Shown one piece after another: positions 23,646 to 35,919 of a stretch of 64,000 nucleotides of DNA. The notes beneath the pieces were generated by a model. The model saw only the letters and a program-made list of their open reading frames with translations. It did not search any database and was not told the DNA's origin. Made by a program: the position numbers and the translations under genes. The DNA comes from Smallanthus sonchifolius. Taxonomy: Eukaryota; Streptophyta; Magnoliopsida; Asterales; Asteraceae. Position 1 is the stretch's first letter, and each line of letters begins with the position of its first letter. Location: positions 80,041,501 through 80,105,500 of the forward strand of contig CM042028.1 of the NCBI GenBank assembly GCA_023525975.1. Direction: 5' to 3'.

Positions 23646-26600
23646 TTAGGTCCCATATCTTCTCTCACTTGTTCTCGAAGATCCTCGCTCCTTAACAGAC
23701 TCACGGGTCCATGAGGCTTGACTTGCATAAGCACCATTAAAATCATCCGCCCGCATGTAACCTCCTGACCCTCCACCACCACTTACCTGCATAGTTTTTG
23801 AGTCAAAATGAATGAGGAACACTATATACATATATGTTTTTACGCGTATACAAGTATGAAAATGTTCACTTACAGTCTCCAAACATGCAGATAAAATGGT
23901 CATGCCTGGCAGTGCATCAATTCCATGCTGCTTTTATCAACAATAATTCAGAGTTTTTCATCAGAAAATAAACATAGGTTAAAAAAGAACCATTTTTATG
24001 AAAGAGGAAATCACGTAGCGTGCCTGCTTTTGTACTTGAGTCTTGTAAATAAAGCCACCACAGCAAAACAGTGTTGACATGACAAAGAATCTGCCCCACG
24101 ACATTTTGTTAATCAACACATAAATTTCATAAAAAAAAAGATAAAACACCTTAAAATTATGTGATTGATCGAAGATAAAAGATGATTAAATTTACTTACA
24201 TGCAAGAAAAGATTCCGAATAGAGCCCATCCTTTAGTAGATGTTCCTGCTTCATTTTGACTAGATTCTGAATTATTAAGAAAAATCAATTCATCATATTA
24301 ATTGAATTGTTAGAAGTAGATTTGCATCTCGAACAGGAGGAGGATAAGAAACTGAATATTACCGCACATTTTTGTAAGACTGAACTGGATGGGATCATAA
24401 CCCTCCACTGGTATAGTTAGCTGAACCTCATATGGATTATCACTTGCTGTTTCACCTGAATTATGCAACATGATTTCAAAAATCGAGTTGTAGAAGATGT
24501 GGATAGTGAAATATAGTAGAGGTGACAATTTTGACCCATTTGGGTTGTGGTTTATCTTGACCCTTTCAAATGGGTCATACGCATCAAAAGTCGTCAATGC
24601 ATAAAGGCTCCTAAAATCATTTTACTCATAAAACTAGATTATTATTTTACACACTATTTGTTTATAAACAATTACAATTTAAGTGAAGAAGTGTACGGGA
24701 AACACGCCTTGACCCATGAATCCATTATAACCCGCTACCCCAATTTGCCCGACCAGCCAATTTTGACACCTCTAAAATATAGCAATAGAAAATTTTGTAC
24801 ATCTCCAATCAATATTCAACAAAGTTGGAGACAGAGTTGTAGGTGGACTCCCTGTTGCTCCCAAGCCCGACAAAGTAATCTCCAAACCGGTCTTAGGAGA
24901 AACCTGGTAAAAATACAAAAAAAGAATTTTAAACTGAAGCTAATCACTATAAACAAAAACTAGTGTTTATACAAAAATTTACCTTAACGGTTGGTTTTTG
25001 TACTAATTGAGAAAGAGAAGCAATTGCAGTCATATAGAGAGATACACGACTCTGGTCCGTATCAAAGCTGCGATAAACAAAGGTAAGGATTTTCTAGAAA
25101 AAACATGGAAAGTAGTAGTAGTAGTAATAATAAAAATTATGAATCCTAGCAGCTTTTGTCCATAAAACTAACTTAATTTGAAAAGAAAATAAAAAGTGAA
25201 AAAGGATCAAAACCTGTAGTCCTTGTAAGCCTTTTCATAACCGTATTGTGTCATGCCATTGTATACCTATGATTTGTTAGCAGCGTGTTAATGATGAATA
25301 ATGTTCTGCTAACACGACTGCCAACTAATGGTAAAGAAAGGGAGACATATAATATCTTACAATTTCCCATGACCGTGGATGAAAACCCACTGTGAATCCT
25401 TCAAACACTCGTGAACCCGGTTTCTCACATTGAATTGCAAGTTCAACAATAATCCTGCACACAAAGATAGGAAATCGTTAAATACTAAATCAAGATGAAA
25501 AATCAAAATCCCTCTCAAAATGATGCTAGAAAAAAACCTGCAATCTGACTCAAATGTAGCATTGCATACGCATCCAAATTCCTCTGAAAAATGTAACAGT
25601 AATGAGCATGGGTGAAAAAGAATCTATAGTAAAAAAAAACATATAAGTATAGCACTATAGCCCATTACAACTAAACTATCAGCCAATCTTACATAGTTAT
25701 ACTAAATTACCATGTGTTTTTTAACTTGTGCAGAATATTAGTTACAAACATGTAATTTGTTTCAACATGTTCCATTTGAAACTCATTAGGATACCGCAAA
25801 CATTTCTAAAGCATGCCAAGCTATTTTAAACACAAACAGAAACTAAAATAAATCCAAAAGAACTCACATACTTTTGCACTGTGCATTTGGGCAATCACCA
25901 CATATGATGTTTAACTGGATTCGAACAAGAACAAACAAAAGTAGGTAGTCAAAAAGAACACGAACTATCTCTATAACTAAACCCTGAACAAAAACCAAAA
26001 GGCTTAACTAGACTAAAGTGTAACTTCTGCAGCGTGTCATTATGCTTACCTGAGCGGTACGCCCCCTTTTGTCATGAGTTTTTTCACAGTGTTGAAGATC
26101 ACCATTGTAATATTCCTGATGCATAAGAAAACTATAGTCTAAATATACATACATATATATACACACATGATTGTCAAAATCTTATACTGCAGTGATCAAA
26201 ATTCCCAACTCAGATAAAACATGCTCAAATTCATATAAGACATAGAATTTAGAAAAGAACAATGTTTCATGCATTTCTTATTCATAATATAAAAATGCTC
26301 AAATTCAGCTTACCTGAACAAAATCATAATGTTCTGAACCAGCAACAAAATAGTTGTAGCCCTCAAATTTGCCAAAACCGACATACCCCTGCAGTAATCC
26401 CATACATATATAGTTACCAATTTGCCATCATGCTTACAGATTAACAATCAACCTTGAAGAATCAAAGATGACTTTTTGTTGTCAAAGTTAAGGGAAATAA
26501 AGAGTTATAGGTTACCGATTGTGCTCTAGTTTCCACATCTTTACAGAACCGAACTGCACAGTCGGTACCCTAAACAGAATGATACCAATATCAACAAATT

Positions 26601-27032
26601 ATCTCAGATTATAACAACCATAAAGATTTATCGATATACAATACATTACCGCTACATCATGCTCCATTTCATGTCCAATCCAATTACTCTGCATAATATC
26701 TTAAAGAAAACAAATTTTTCCTTCACTACATTATAATCATTTCAGAAAAATGATTGCAATTACTTTAAATACATAGAATTAGGATACAAAATCATAAATG
26801 TGACTAGAATTGTCAAGAACATAGCAATTGGTAGCAGGTACCACCACTGAATCCACACTGCCTGTTTGATACAGCAAAACTGGAAATAGAATAAGAAAAA
26901 CAAAATTGTCATTCAAAACCCACAAATTTTAACATTCCAAGTTATTTAGCAAAAGGAAATGAAACCCTTAAACTTACTAATTCACCATTTACCTGTAAAA
27001 ATTGTTAGGTAAAAACTGATCCCGCCCTTCAT
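23646..27032 (-). CDS. type I membrane protein of unassigned function, 17 exons
   Basis: Exons: 27032-26993, 26861-26788, 26688-26650, 26569-26516, 26388-26314, 26115-26050, 25914-25872, 25583-25538, 25454-25361, 25266-25214, 25067-24983, 24903-24801, 24455-24363, 24266-24200, 24090-24015, 23927-23874 and 23786-23646. All have GT-AG borders and consistent phase, giving 400 residues. Visible features are a short hydrophobic N-terminus and a cysteine-rich presumed lumenal part (NATFESDCR, GFTVGFHPRSWEI, GATGSPPTTLSPT). A single membrane segment near residues 311-336 (GWALFGIFSCMIFFVMST) follows, then a tail with GIDALPGMTILSACLE and a Gly/Ser/Arg-rich end. The layout resembles ATG27 or mannose-6-phosphate-receptor-type cargo proteins, but I see no clear MRH domain. 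Exon 1 is the weakest part; a longer signal peptide from another exon is possible. Intron 12 holds an hAT MITE. Confidence 0.8.
24517..24774. mobile_element. hAT-type MITE in an intron
   Basis: 258 bp with inverted ends TAGAGGTGACAATTTTG and TAGAGGTGTCAAAATTGG. It is flanked by a perfect 8-bp TSD AAATATAG (24509-24516 and 24775-24782). It lies between exons 12 and 13 of the membrane-protein gene and leaves both splice sites intact. Confidence 0.9.
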
Positions 27033-28480
27033 ACTGAAACAATTTGTTTTTATATTTGAGATTTAGATTTCATCGTTTGGTGGATAAATCAAGGATTGTG
27101 ATACCTGGATTCAATGCGGGAACGAATGAGAACGACAAGATACAGGAAGCCCCAGCAATTGTCACAATGCCATGGGAAAATCGATCACCTGATGATTATG
27201 ATTATGGCATTTACCCTGTACCAGTACTTCAAGTTTAACACCAATGTTCTTGCTTTAGTTCTGGGTTTTATTGATTTGGGGGAAATGCCCATTTATTAGG
27301 GTTCGGGTCGGTCATTTCTGGTCCAAGATCGGATGCGATCAAAACAACATTAAATCATTCCGCAATATAAACTATAGAGGTGTCGGCGTGATGCGGCGGA
27401 AAATAACACACTAACACAAACATTGGTAAAGTTGTTTGAACATTTAATTAGTGAAGTATCATACAGATATTGAATAGGTTCGGGTCTCACTTGGTGTAAT
27501 ATGTTCAGGTAGGCCAGAAGTTTTTCCACAGTGGATGTTTGGGTGGTGTGTTTCCCCTGTAATGGTGGGCGAGTCGGGTTACCAGCGCATGGCTGCGTTC
27601 GCGGGCGGGTGTGGCCTTTCGCCAATAAGTTTACCCGGGTGACCGGGCTTATAGTATTTGTTGGCCGTTCAAAAGAAAATGTTGAATTTTGAGAATTTAG
27701 TTAGACAAAAAAATGATTATTTACATATTTAGATTTTTAAAGGAACTTCGTTATTAATTATAATAATTACAAAATTGAAGTATAGTCTAACTAATTTATG
27801 ATATTTATAATCAATATTATTTAATTATTTTTTTGTATTTAATCACATAATTGACATGTGTGTAAAAGATAATTAAGGTAGTAAATTTAATAAAAGACAA
27901 TTTTAACCCCCTAAACTCTTAAAAATTAATGTAAAAAGATAATCTCGTTCTCTTTAAATGTATTATAATATAGTATAGATTATTAATACTAATAGTAATA
28001 TTTTCTTTTTTCAACAACAAACCGGAGTGAAGTTTAAGTTTGATTATTTTAAATTCGCTCGAATGCTAATTTCGAACTCTATGTCTAAAGCAAGTTTGAC
28101 TCGTTTTGAATATGTAGTTATTTGTGTATATATTTACAATTTTGATTTATATATTATTGTAATATATATTATTTAGTTATTTTATCATAGTTATATATAA
28201 TCATATTTATAAAGTTATTATATTGTATAAATAATATATCCGTTTAGACTATCGAACTTAACCAAGCTCGGATATAAAACTCAGGTAATTTAAGCTCAAA
28301 CTTGTTTAACCTTTTAAGATGTGCGTATCATATTCTCTTAAACCAAATATGTATCATTTTGTCAACCAAGTCAAAAGAAAATTACTTAAAGAAAAAACAG
28401 CTATAATATAATTAATGTTGATTAAGATGGACCATTCTTAGATCATTTACTTTATTCTTAAAATAATTTAACTGATACGC
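27033..28480. other. intergenic
   Basis: 27033-27300 is the 5' side of the membrane-protein gene. It includes a hydrophobic open frame on the minus strand that could be a missed exon but lacks a clean ATG-started path. 27350-27650 is GC-richer repeat-like sequence without a domain; the rest is AT-rich. Confidence 0.4.
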
Positions 28481-28522
28481 AGGTCACACCATTAGTTCAC
28501 CAGGTCACACCATTAGTTCACC
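28481..28522. repeat. perfect two-copy tandem repeat, 21-bp unit
   Basis: The unit starting AGGTCACACCATTAG occurs at 28481-28501 and 28502-28522. Confidence 0.9.
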
Positions 28523-28545
28523 TAATCCTCGTATTTGGTATATAA

Positions 28546-28877
28546 GAGCATAAGGTATACCGGTGTGATTGTGGTGTGATGTGATGATAAAGTGCACGAC
28601 ACGTGGCGCCACGTCACTATACTCATTATCACAACACTCATCACTTGGCAAGAGGTATACCCGTGTGATTGTGATGGTGTGATAATTAATTAAAAACTTT
28701 TTTTTATTATGAAGACATTGAACGGCTTTGTAAACATTGAAATACACAAACCATCCCATGATTTTTTTCACGCCAAGGAATCACGCCGCAAGGGGGCGGT
28801 GTTCCGTTTTAATCACGCCGTGATTTAACCTTCCACATCGGATCACCGCGTGAAAAGAGGTGGTATACCGGATGGTC
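28546..28877. mobile_element. PIF/Harbinger MITE
   Basis: 332 bp with ends GAGCATAAGGTATACC and GACCATCCGGTATACC (complement of the right end), inside TSD TAA (28543-28545 and 28878-28880). Internal GTGCACGACACGTGGC and GGGGGCGGTGTTCC blocks match the element at 50898-53035, which is a plausible transposase source. Confidence 0.85.
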
Positions 28878-29773
28878 TAACTTTTATCTTTAAATTTTAA
28901 ATTACATTAAAATTTACCAAGTATAACAAATGGTCAAATTGGCGTAACTTTTTTTCTCTGAAATGATTATTATAATATAATATATTAAGCTAATCAAATT
29001 CTAATCGTGTTTAACTAAAACTTTTTTATGCAATCTGCCAATCTTCAATTAATTAATATAATATGTTAATTCAGGAACGTTCTTTTCATAACCAATAATC
29101 TAATATTATGTTGACAACTGTTAATACATTTGTACGTTTTTTTAAGTGTAATAGATAAGACGGTTACATAACCGCCTATCTAATTATCTTTTTCTCTCCT
29201 ATTAAATCTTCAATACGCTATGTACACGTGTTTTATACGATTCTAATAGTTTTTAACATAATATTGATTATGAATAGAACGCATTTTTATATTAATTTTA
29301 TCTAACATGAAAATAGTTATATAATAATATCGTAGAGATGGAATGACGACTTATTAAAGTTGTAATTTTAGTACATCACGTTTATTTTCATATTTTAAAT
29401 AAATTATAAATTGAATACACCCCAATCAGAATAATAACTTACTCTCTGACAGTTGTCAGCTGGCGAATGGCACTTAATTTATACTAATTAGATCTGGAAT
29501 TAATTTCACCCAAAAAAAAATTATTTGAAAAGATAAAGATTTTGTGAACCAAACAACATTAACTTAAAACACTTCATCGTATATATTAACACAAATCACG
29601 ACCAAACATGCAAAGTACATTCAAACCCTGCCTTGCGGTATCACACACCCACTCACAAAGCAGATTATTATAACATCATGCATATATACATATACACATG
29701 ACGTACAGTTCATCTATATATGTATATATTCAACAACACACATGCATGGAACGTCTATGGAAGGATCAGTAAG
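28878..29773. other. intergenic, AT-rich
   Basis: No gene recognised. The last 150 bases are the presumed 3' UTR and downstream region of the dehydrin gene. Confidence 0.4.
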
Positions 29774-30685
29774 CTAATTATGACCCCCTGGCAACTTCTC
29801 CTTTATTTTGTCCATCAGTCCTTTCTTCTCATGTCCTTCCTCTCCTTCATATCCATATCCACCACCGCCTACCGTGGCAGTGACCGAAGTCTTGTGCTCA
29901 TCGCCGCCATGATCACCGCCAGGCAGCTTCTCCTTGATCTTCTCCACCACACCTTTCTTCTTCCTTCGGCCTCCCTCTCCATCATCCTCCGACTGCACAA
30001 GTTCACAACAGTTGTTAAGCCTGACAACTGGTCTTGTTTATGATACAAATGGAATTAAAAATAGATTTTCAAATGGATAAATAATTATAAACAGTGTTTT
30101 CAACCGGTCCGGCCGGTCAGACAGGAATCGGTCATAGACTCGGCCTGGTTATGTCTATTTGAACTGTTTTTGTTTGAACCGGTCGTACCAGATTTCTATT
30201 TCTTCTTTATGCTTTTTTTTTCGAGTTCTACATTTTATTTATTTAGGTCTTCACAAATTCACATCAAAACATAAAATATTTTTATATATTTTTGTTGTAT
30301 ATATAGAATTAATTTTTATATTATTTATTTCGTTATCGGTTCTTAAATTCGGAAGTACTAGAATTTATGATTATATAGATATGGCTTTAATTATGATTAC
30401 TAATTAATTTACTTCACTCACAGAGCTAGAACTGCCACTCCCAGTACGGTGGAGGATTCCCCCGGCGCCACCATGTTTCCCTTCTTCATAGCCGTGACCA
30501 GCACCCGTTCCGATGGCGGTTCCTGTACCACCGATGTCATGGCTTGCGGTGGTGGAGTGGATGTTGGTTCCTGTACCTCCTATTTCATGACCTGCGGTGG
30601 TGGAGTGAAGTTGGTTGTGCGCATAACCTTCGCCCTGGTGGCCCTCTTCCTTCCTGTATAATTGTTCTCCTCCGTATTGTGCCAT
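29774..30685 (-). CDS. dehydrin (group 2 LEA protein), SK2 type
   Basis: Intrinsically disordered stress protein that protects membranes and proteins during drying or cold; acts in cytosol and nucleus. Two exons, 30685-30422 and 29992-29774, give 160 residues. The intron falls inside the serine tract, as is usual for dehydrins. Visible parts: an N-terminal Gly/His/Thr-rich region with two copies of a 16-residue repeat (HSTTAGHEIGGTGT and HSTTASHDIGGTGT), an S-segment (SGSSSSSEDD) followed by a basic RRKKK run, and two K-segments (KKGVVEKIKEKLPGG and KKGLMDKIKEKLPGG), the second at the C-terminus. No Y-segment (DEYGNP-like) is present. A TATA box and two G-boxes upstream fit ABA or drought induction. 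Confidence 0.95.
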
Positions 30686-30768
30686 TTTTTCCGGTAAAGC
30701 AAAAGTGATAATGCAAAAACAAGTGTATATGAGAAAGTTGATGAGAAATAAGATGGGATTAAAGGGGG

Positions 30769-30778
30769 ATTATATAGG
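30769..30778 (-). promoter_or_regulatory. TATA box of the dehydrin gene
   Basis: CCTATATAAT on the minus strand, about 85-93 bases upstream of the dehydrin ATG. Confidence 0.65.
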
Positions 30779-30824
30779 GAGGAGATGTGGAGGATTGAAG
30801 ATGCATGGCATGGAGACAACCGTA

Positions 30825-30850
30825 CACGTGCGAGATCGTATCCTCACGTG
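30825..30850 (-). promoter_or_regulatory. paired G-box/ABRE elements
   Basis: CACGTG at 30825-30830 and again at 30845-30850, 140-165 bases upstream of the dehydrin ATG and just upstream of its TATA box. Two closely spaced ACGT-core ABREs are the usual ABA-response arrangement (bZIP binding). The function is inferred. Confidence 0.7.
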
Positions 30851-31834
30851 ACACGTTAATTAGCCTTTGGAAGGTTCTCGTAAACCTACACAAGGAGGTC
30901 GACATGTGTAAAGCAATGTCGGCCGAGAATGCGGAGTTAGTTTTCTCGATAAGGTTTTTGGATTTTTGTGAATAATTTAATAATTTATTTATTTATTTTA
31001 TAATTATTACGTAAAAGATATATTAGGAAATTAAGTTTTGTTGAATATTTTTATTAAATAAAATGATGTATTCGTTTGAAGGCAATAGGATATTAGAATT
31101 AAGATTAGTTAGGCAAGTTGGTTAAGATTTTGATGTCCATTGAAGTTAAAAGTAAATATATATAATTCGGTTACTTCTAAAAGAGTAATGATTGAGATGT
31201 GTAAAACATAAACACAATAGTAGTTATATTTAAAAAAAAATCAAAAATTAAATATAGTTAAGATTTTTTATTTTTTTTTACAAAGTTTTTATGATGTGTT
31301 TTAATTTTCTTGTTAAATAGTCTATGAGATTAATCTTTTAAAAATGATCATCATTTGTTTTATTTTTAATTATTTAAATGAATGCAAGTATCTTTTAGAA
31401 GTTTATGAGATTTTGACAAGTGGATGCTAGAGATCGTACCATACCTAACAATTAGCATGGTCCATGGATGCTTTCAATCGCTTCAATAATTCAAACCAAA
31501 TATAGTGATCTTTGCCGTCCATGTATCTATAAAAATTAACCTTTGGCTCCCACCATTACCATTGACGGAGGGATGTTATATTCATGATAAATTTAAAGTT
31601 AAAGTCATGTAGACACTTATAACTCATTGTTTTAAATATGATATATCAAACGGTTTTTAATCGACTATCTTTATCTATACTAGTATATGTGCTTATCCAT
31701 ACAGTAGTTATAAGTGTGTATATGATTCTCACAGTTCTATATTTCAAAATAATTCTATATTGAACGCGGTACACTACTTACAAATGTTTAAGATGTTCAT
31801 ATATATAGTTCTCTATTTAAAATTTGTACACACG
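30851..31834. other. intergenic, AT-rich
   Basis: Distal dehydrin promoter and spacer; no gene or bounded element was seen. Confidence 0.4.
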
Positions 31835-33498
31835 TATAACACCTCGAAAATTTCCAAGAAAAATAAAAGTACAAGGACTAAAAGTACAAACATTTCAAAG
31901 TACAAGAGCCAAAATGAAAATTTATGATTTTTGGCTGGTAGCGGACCACTACCAAGGTCTTGGCGGTCCGCTACATGTGGAGGAAGAGAGTAATGATGAG
32001 TTGTCACGTGTCGGGTGACTAACGGATGAAAACTGACGCATGTAACCCTATCGCGGACCGTTAGGACCTGACCGTCACCCGGGTCCTAACGGTCCGCTAC
32101 TTGGGCCCGAAGACAATATTTTGTGGTTGGGGCGGTAGCGGCCCGCTAAAGGTCCATTTTCAGTCTATAAATTGGAAACTTGAGCTCGACCATATTGTTA
32201 TTTGGTTTCTTATTCCGATACTAATGATCATCACGTGTGGCAAAGAATACTTCAATGGGGTCAACTTTTCCTCATAGCTTTGAGGTGAATATCTTCAAAC
32301 TTAAAAGATACCTATATCTAATATTAACTACATATAGTATCTATATTTGTTATGATGTGCGGTTTCTACTTTATTTTGATTGACCATTTTACTTGCATGC
32401 TTATCGTTTCTTTTTAGGAACTTATCCTAGGCCTTTGATGAGTCATAGGTTGCTAAGTTGAAAATGAAGGTAAGCCTTATATCAGTAATCTCATTTTCTA
32501 TTTCTAAATTTGAGATTAATGAAAATGCAACTTTTCCTCATACAACTTGCAGTAGATAGTTTGAGGTGAGGTTTTGACCCATTGTTTAAGGCTTGATTAT
32601 GTACCATTAAGCTAAGTAATGTTTGACTAAGCAATGCCCATATGGTTTAGGGTATTATGCAAAGTGTTTATACAAACCCGATTAAAGTCTAAGCCGATAT
32701 GATGTTGAGGTGAGTTCCTAAACTGTGATGTTGAAACACCCTACTTATTTCTTCTTTTATCAGAGTATTTTATTTCGAAAAACAGTCCCAGTTTATCAAA
32801 ATCTTGCCATTAAATGGATAAGATATATTTTTCATTTATAACTATTGTTTTACAAAAGATGATATGATTACATCATATTATATAGGGATCTTTCAACTCC
32901 GATCGTTCCGTCCTCAGGAAGCTTCATTCCGTGTGCCTCTTTCTTGCAGTGTTTGAAAAACGTTTTTGAATTAGCTTTCGCTAAGTAAGTACACTGCAGC
33001 TTTTCATTTCATTATGAACCCTTTATGTTCTTATTATTGTTCACGTTCTCTCGGGCTCTCGGTGCCCCCGTGACCATCTTCGGACGTACCTTCGATCACA
33101 GTATTTGTATATTTTATGGGTGTGCTAACCCCCTCGCAACCATCTTAGGTCGTACCTTCAGTCCGAGTATTGGCAAGATTCTTATACTTGTCAGTATAGA
33201 CCCCTCGCATTTGTCACGAAGACTCATTCATTCCACAGCCCCGTAGGCTTGGAATCTTTTACTCTTTCAGCCCCGTAGGCCTAGAGTTTCCTTTAGTTCT
33301 CTTTAGTTCTTTTCTTTATTTATTGAGATCCACCTTACTGGCCGGGTATCTCATTTCATTTGGGACCTTGAGTATCTTAGACACAGCCTCCCAAATGTAT
33401 CAAGCATTTGATTCATTTCACGTATATGCTTGATTTACTTTCCAACCAGTCCTTACCTTAAAACTTTGTAACGGTTTCTCCACGCTGCGTTAAAAGTG

Positions 33499-34060
33499 TT
33501 TATATATAGGAAGTACCAGCGGCGTATCCACCACCCTTTTAACGCTTCGTGAGTACTCCGTTATTCCATTTTAGGGTTTGGACTCGTTTCGTCATACTTA
33601 TTCATGTTTGCACGTATCATTGTGCATTCATGTATTCATCATGCATTTCACATATTCATACTCATCATGTATTTAATATATTCATCATGCATGATATACT
33701 TTTATCATATATTCATATTCGTCATATATTGTAAACTGGGGTGATTTTCCTTCCAGAGCATACCTCCAACAGAGATGTTCCCAGGAAAGAGTGACGGGTT
33801 TAGGAGAGATTTATACACCACTCTTTCCTTAGACGGAACATTTCGTTTGTCAGATAACTACATACCGGTTGGATATTCTACCATTCGTTTACTATATTTT
33901 TATTACTGTCTTTTAGTCTATACCCCTAAACATTTATAATGGTTTCACCACGAAATATCAAAGAGGTTTATATATAGGAAGTACCAGCGGCGTATCCCCC
34001 ACCCCTTGAATACGTCGGGACTACTCCATTAATCCCGTTTAGTGTCTAGACTAACTTTTC
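33499..34060. repeat. 95-bp direct repeat within the long LTR
   Basis: TTTATATATAGGAAGTACCA starts at 33499 and again at 33967. The two copies then diverge slowly over about 95 bases, 468 bp apart. Confidence 0.8.
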
Positions 34061-34359
34061 ATTACCCCGTACCCTTGTCATATCACATAGCACATATTAT
34101 TTGAATACGTAATTCACATAATTGTGTCTAGGGTACGGGTCCTAGTGTACTTATTTATCATCGGGTAGTTCCTAAGTTCGTTCCTCGCTTAAACGCTTCT
34201 TCGAACTCGAACCGTACTCGCAGCGTACCGCACTCGCACTTAAACGCACCGCACCGGGTCCCTTGCTTCTTCCCATTTTCGTGAGTGTGTAAGATTTGTG
34301 TGTTTTGTTATGAGAAAAGTGAATGGCCATTGCCATCTATTTATAGGCAAAATCCTGGG

Positions 34360-34670
34360 TCCGTGATGGACCGTTACCAACGGTGACGGTCCATCACCGT
34401 TTGTTCCTTAGCCGCTAAGTCCTTCGCCCATACGTAACAGACCGTTATCCTTTCATGACGGTCCGTCATGACTCGTAACGGACCGTTACCCCACATGATG
34501 GTCCGTCTTAGGGTTTACACGCGTCACTTTGCCATGATGAGTCACAGGACACGTGTCATTCTCCGGTTAAACCCTTGCTCAACCCGTAACGGACCGTTAC
34601 CATTCTGTGACGGTCCGTCATGTCTCGTAACGAACCGTTACCGTCCCTGACGGTCTGTTATGGTTCTGAA
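34360..34670. repeat. cluster of short palindromes (GGACC/GGTCC cores)
   Basis: Repeated units of the forms GTAACGGACCGTTAC and TGACGGTCCGTCA occur through this stretch. Related units (GGTAGCGGACC..., GGCGGTCCGCTAC) lie near 31935-32140 at the other end of the same LTR. Confidence 0.75.
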
Positions 34671-34885
34671 ACTTCAAATTTTCATTTTTAACATTGAGCT
34701 TTGTTTGACTTGTTTCTTGAGCTTTTGATGTTACAGATGTGTACATCATTTAAAACAACCATGACTCGGTTATACTCCATTGTTGGCATGGTTGATTTGT
34801 GAAAACCTTTTGGGGTATCTTGAAACATTGTGGCACTCCACTGTTATATATGTGTATAACACATTATAAGCGCTTATTATGTTAC

Positions 34886-34947
34886 ACGTTGGATGGGACC
34901 CCTGGAAAGGTCGCCTACGTTGGATGGGACCCGTGGAAAGGTCACAG
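34886..34947. repeat. tandem 31-bp repeat, two copies
   Basis: ACGTTGGATGGGACCC(C/G)TGG begins at 34886 and at 34917. Confidence 0.85.
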
Positions 34948-35353
34948 GTTATATATGTATGAGTATTTCATTGATACCTCATAGATGTTCTATGAAAGGG
35001 GCATTCCATTGTATTCCATGTTGGGTTTCAAGATATCTTGACGATTTTGAAAAATGTTTTGTTTATGAACTTACCAACATTATGTTGACCTATTTTTTAA
35101 ATAATTTTGAGCACACATCTCAGGTGATCCACAGTTTGGCATTCTAGTACTAAAGAAGGAGGTTTTAGAGGAAGGCATGTTGAAAGACAATAAGGCCTGT
35201 GATGTTATGTTCCTTGTTAGGAACAATGATTTAACCTTTTTGTTTAAAGTTGTAAAACAATAGTTATAAAAATAAAAGTTTGGGTTTTAGTTCCAGTTGT
35301 ATGTTCTGTGTTATTCGTCACAACTAACCAGTACCTGAAACCGGGGTGTGACA

Positions 35354-35919
35354 ACACGCCATACCTTAGCGCGCATCTTCTTTATTTACATATATGATCC
35401 GCATTTAAGATTCAAATCGATCATAATTTACGTCATCTATTAGTTCCGATCTAATTTATAGTTTTACTTTTTTTCTAAAAGTTCTAGTAAACCTATATTA
35501 GATGTTGAAAAGGCATGCGTTATCCAAGTTAATTTAAGAAAAGAATCACATATTTTATTTTACTAACCTATGTTTCTATGAGCTAAATTTTTGTTCAGTT
35601 AATAAACTTGATTTCTTGTTATTTTTTTTTTTCAAGTTTCACCTATTATAGTGATACCTAGTTGTTGGGCTTTAGCTCTCATAAAACCGTTATAGACAGA
35701 TTATGTAAGTGCCTTTTTGGTTAGTCGAAATTCAATGAAATTGAATTTAAATTTTATTTATTTGTATGTTTTGATGAGTAAGAGAAGAAAATGAAATTAC
35801 TAAATTATTTTTTATTTTTATAATTTTTTTTTAAATATTTGAATTTAAATCTTTATTTTATATTGTGTTAATTTTAAGTGGCAGTTTTATCATTTCAGGT
35901 ACTTTATATTCCATTAACA
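35354..35919. other. PPR gene promoter side
   Basis: AT-rich sequence between the solo LTR and the PPR start; no confident motif. Confidence 0.35.

Larger units (their letters stand above)
31835..35353. mobile_element. long solo LTR (about 3.5 kb)
   Basis: Begins TATAACACCTCG (an expected TG start mutated to TA) and ends GGGGTGTGACA. Flanked by the 5-bp TSD ACACG (31830-31834 and 35354-35358). No retroelement protein domain lies inside, so it is read as a solo LTR. It contains clusters of short palindromes near both ends, a 95-bp direct repeat, and a tandem 31-bp repeat. TATA-like sites exist on both strands (near 32166 and 34340), so I leave the strand open. Confidence 0.7.

Noticed and set aside
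27060..27300. Hydrophobic minus-strand frames as a first exon of the membrane-protein gene
   Set aside because: No ATG-started path joins the downstream exons in phase.
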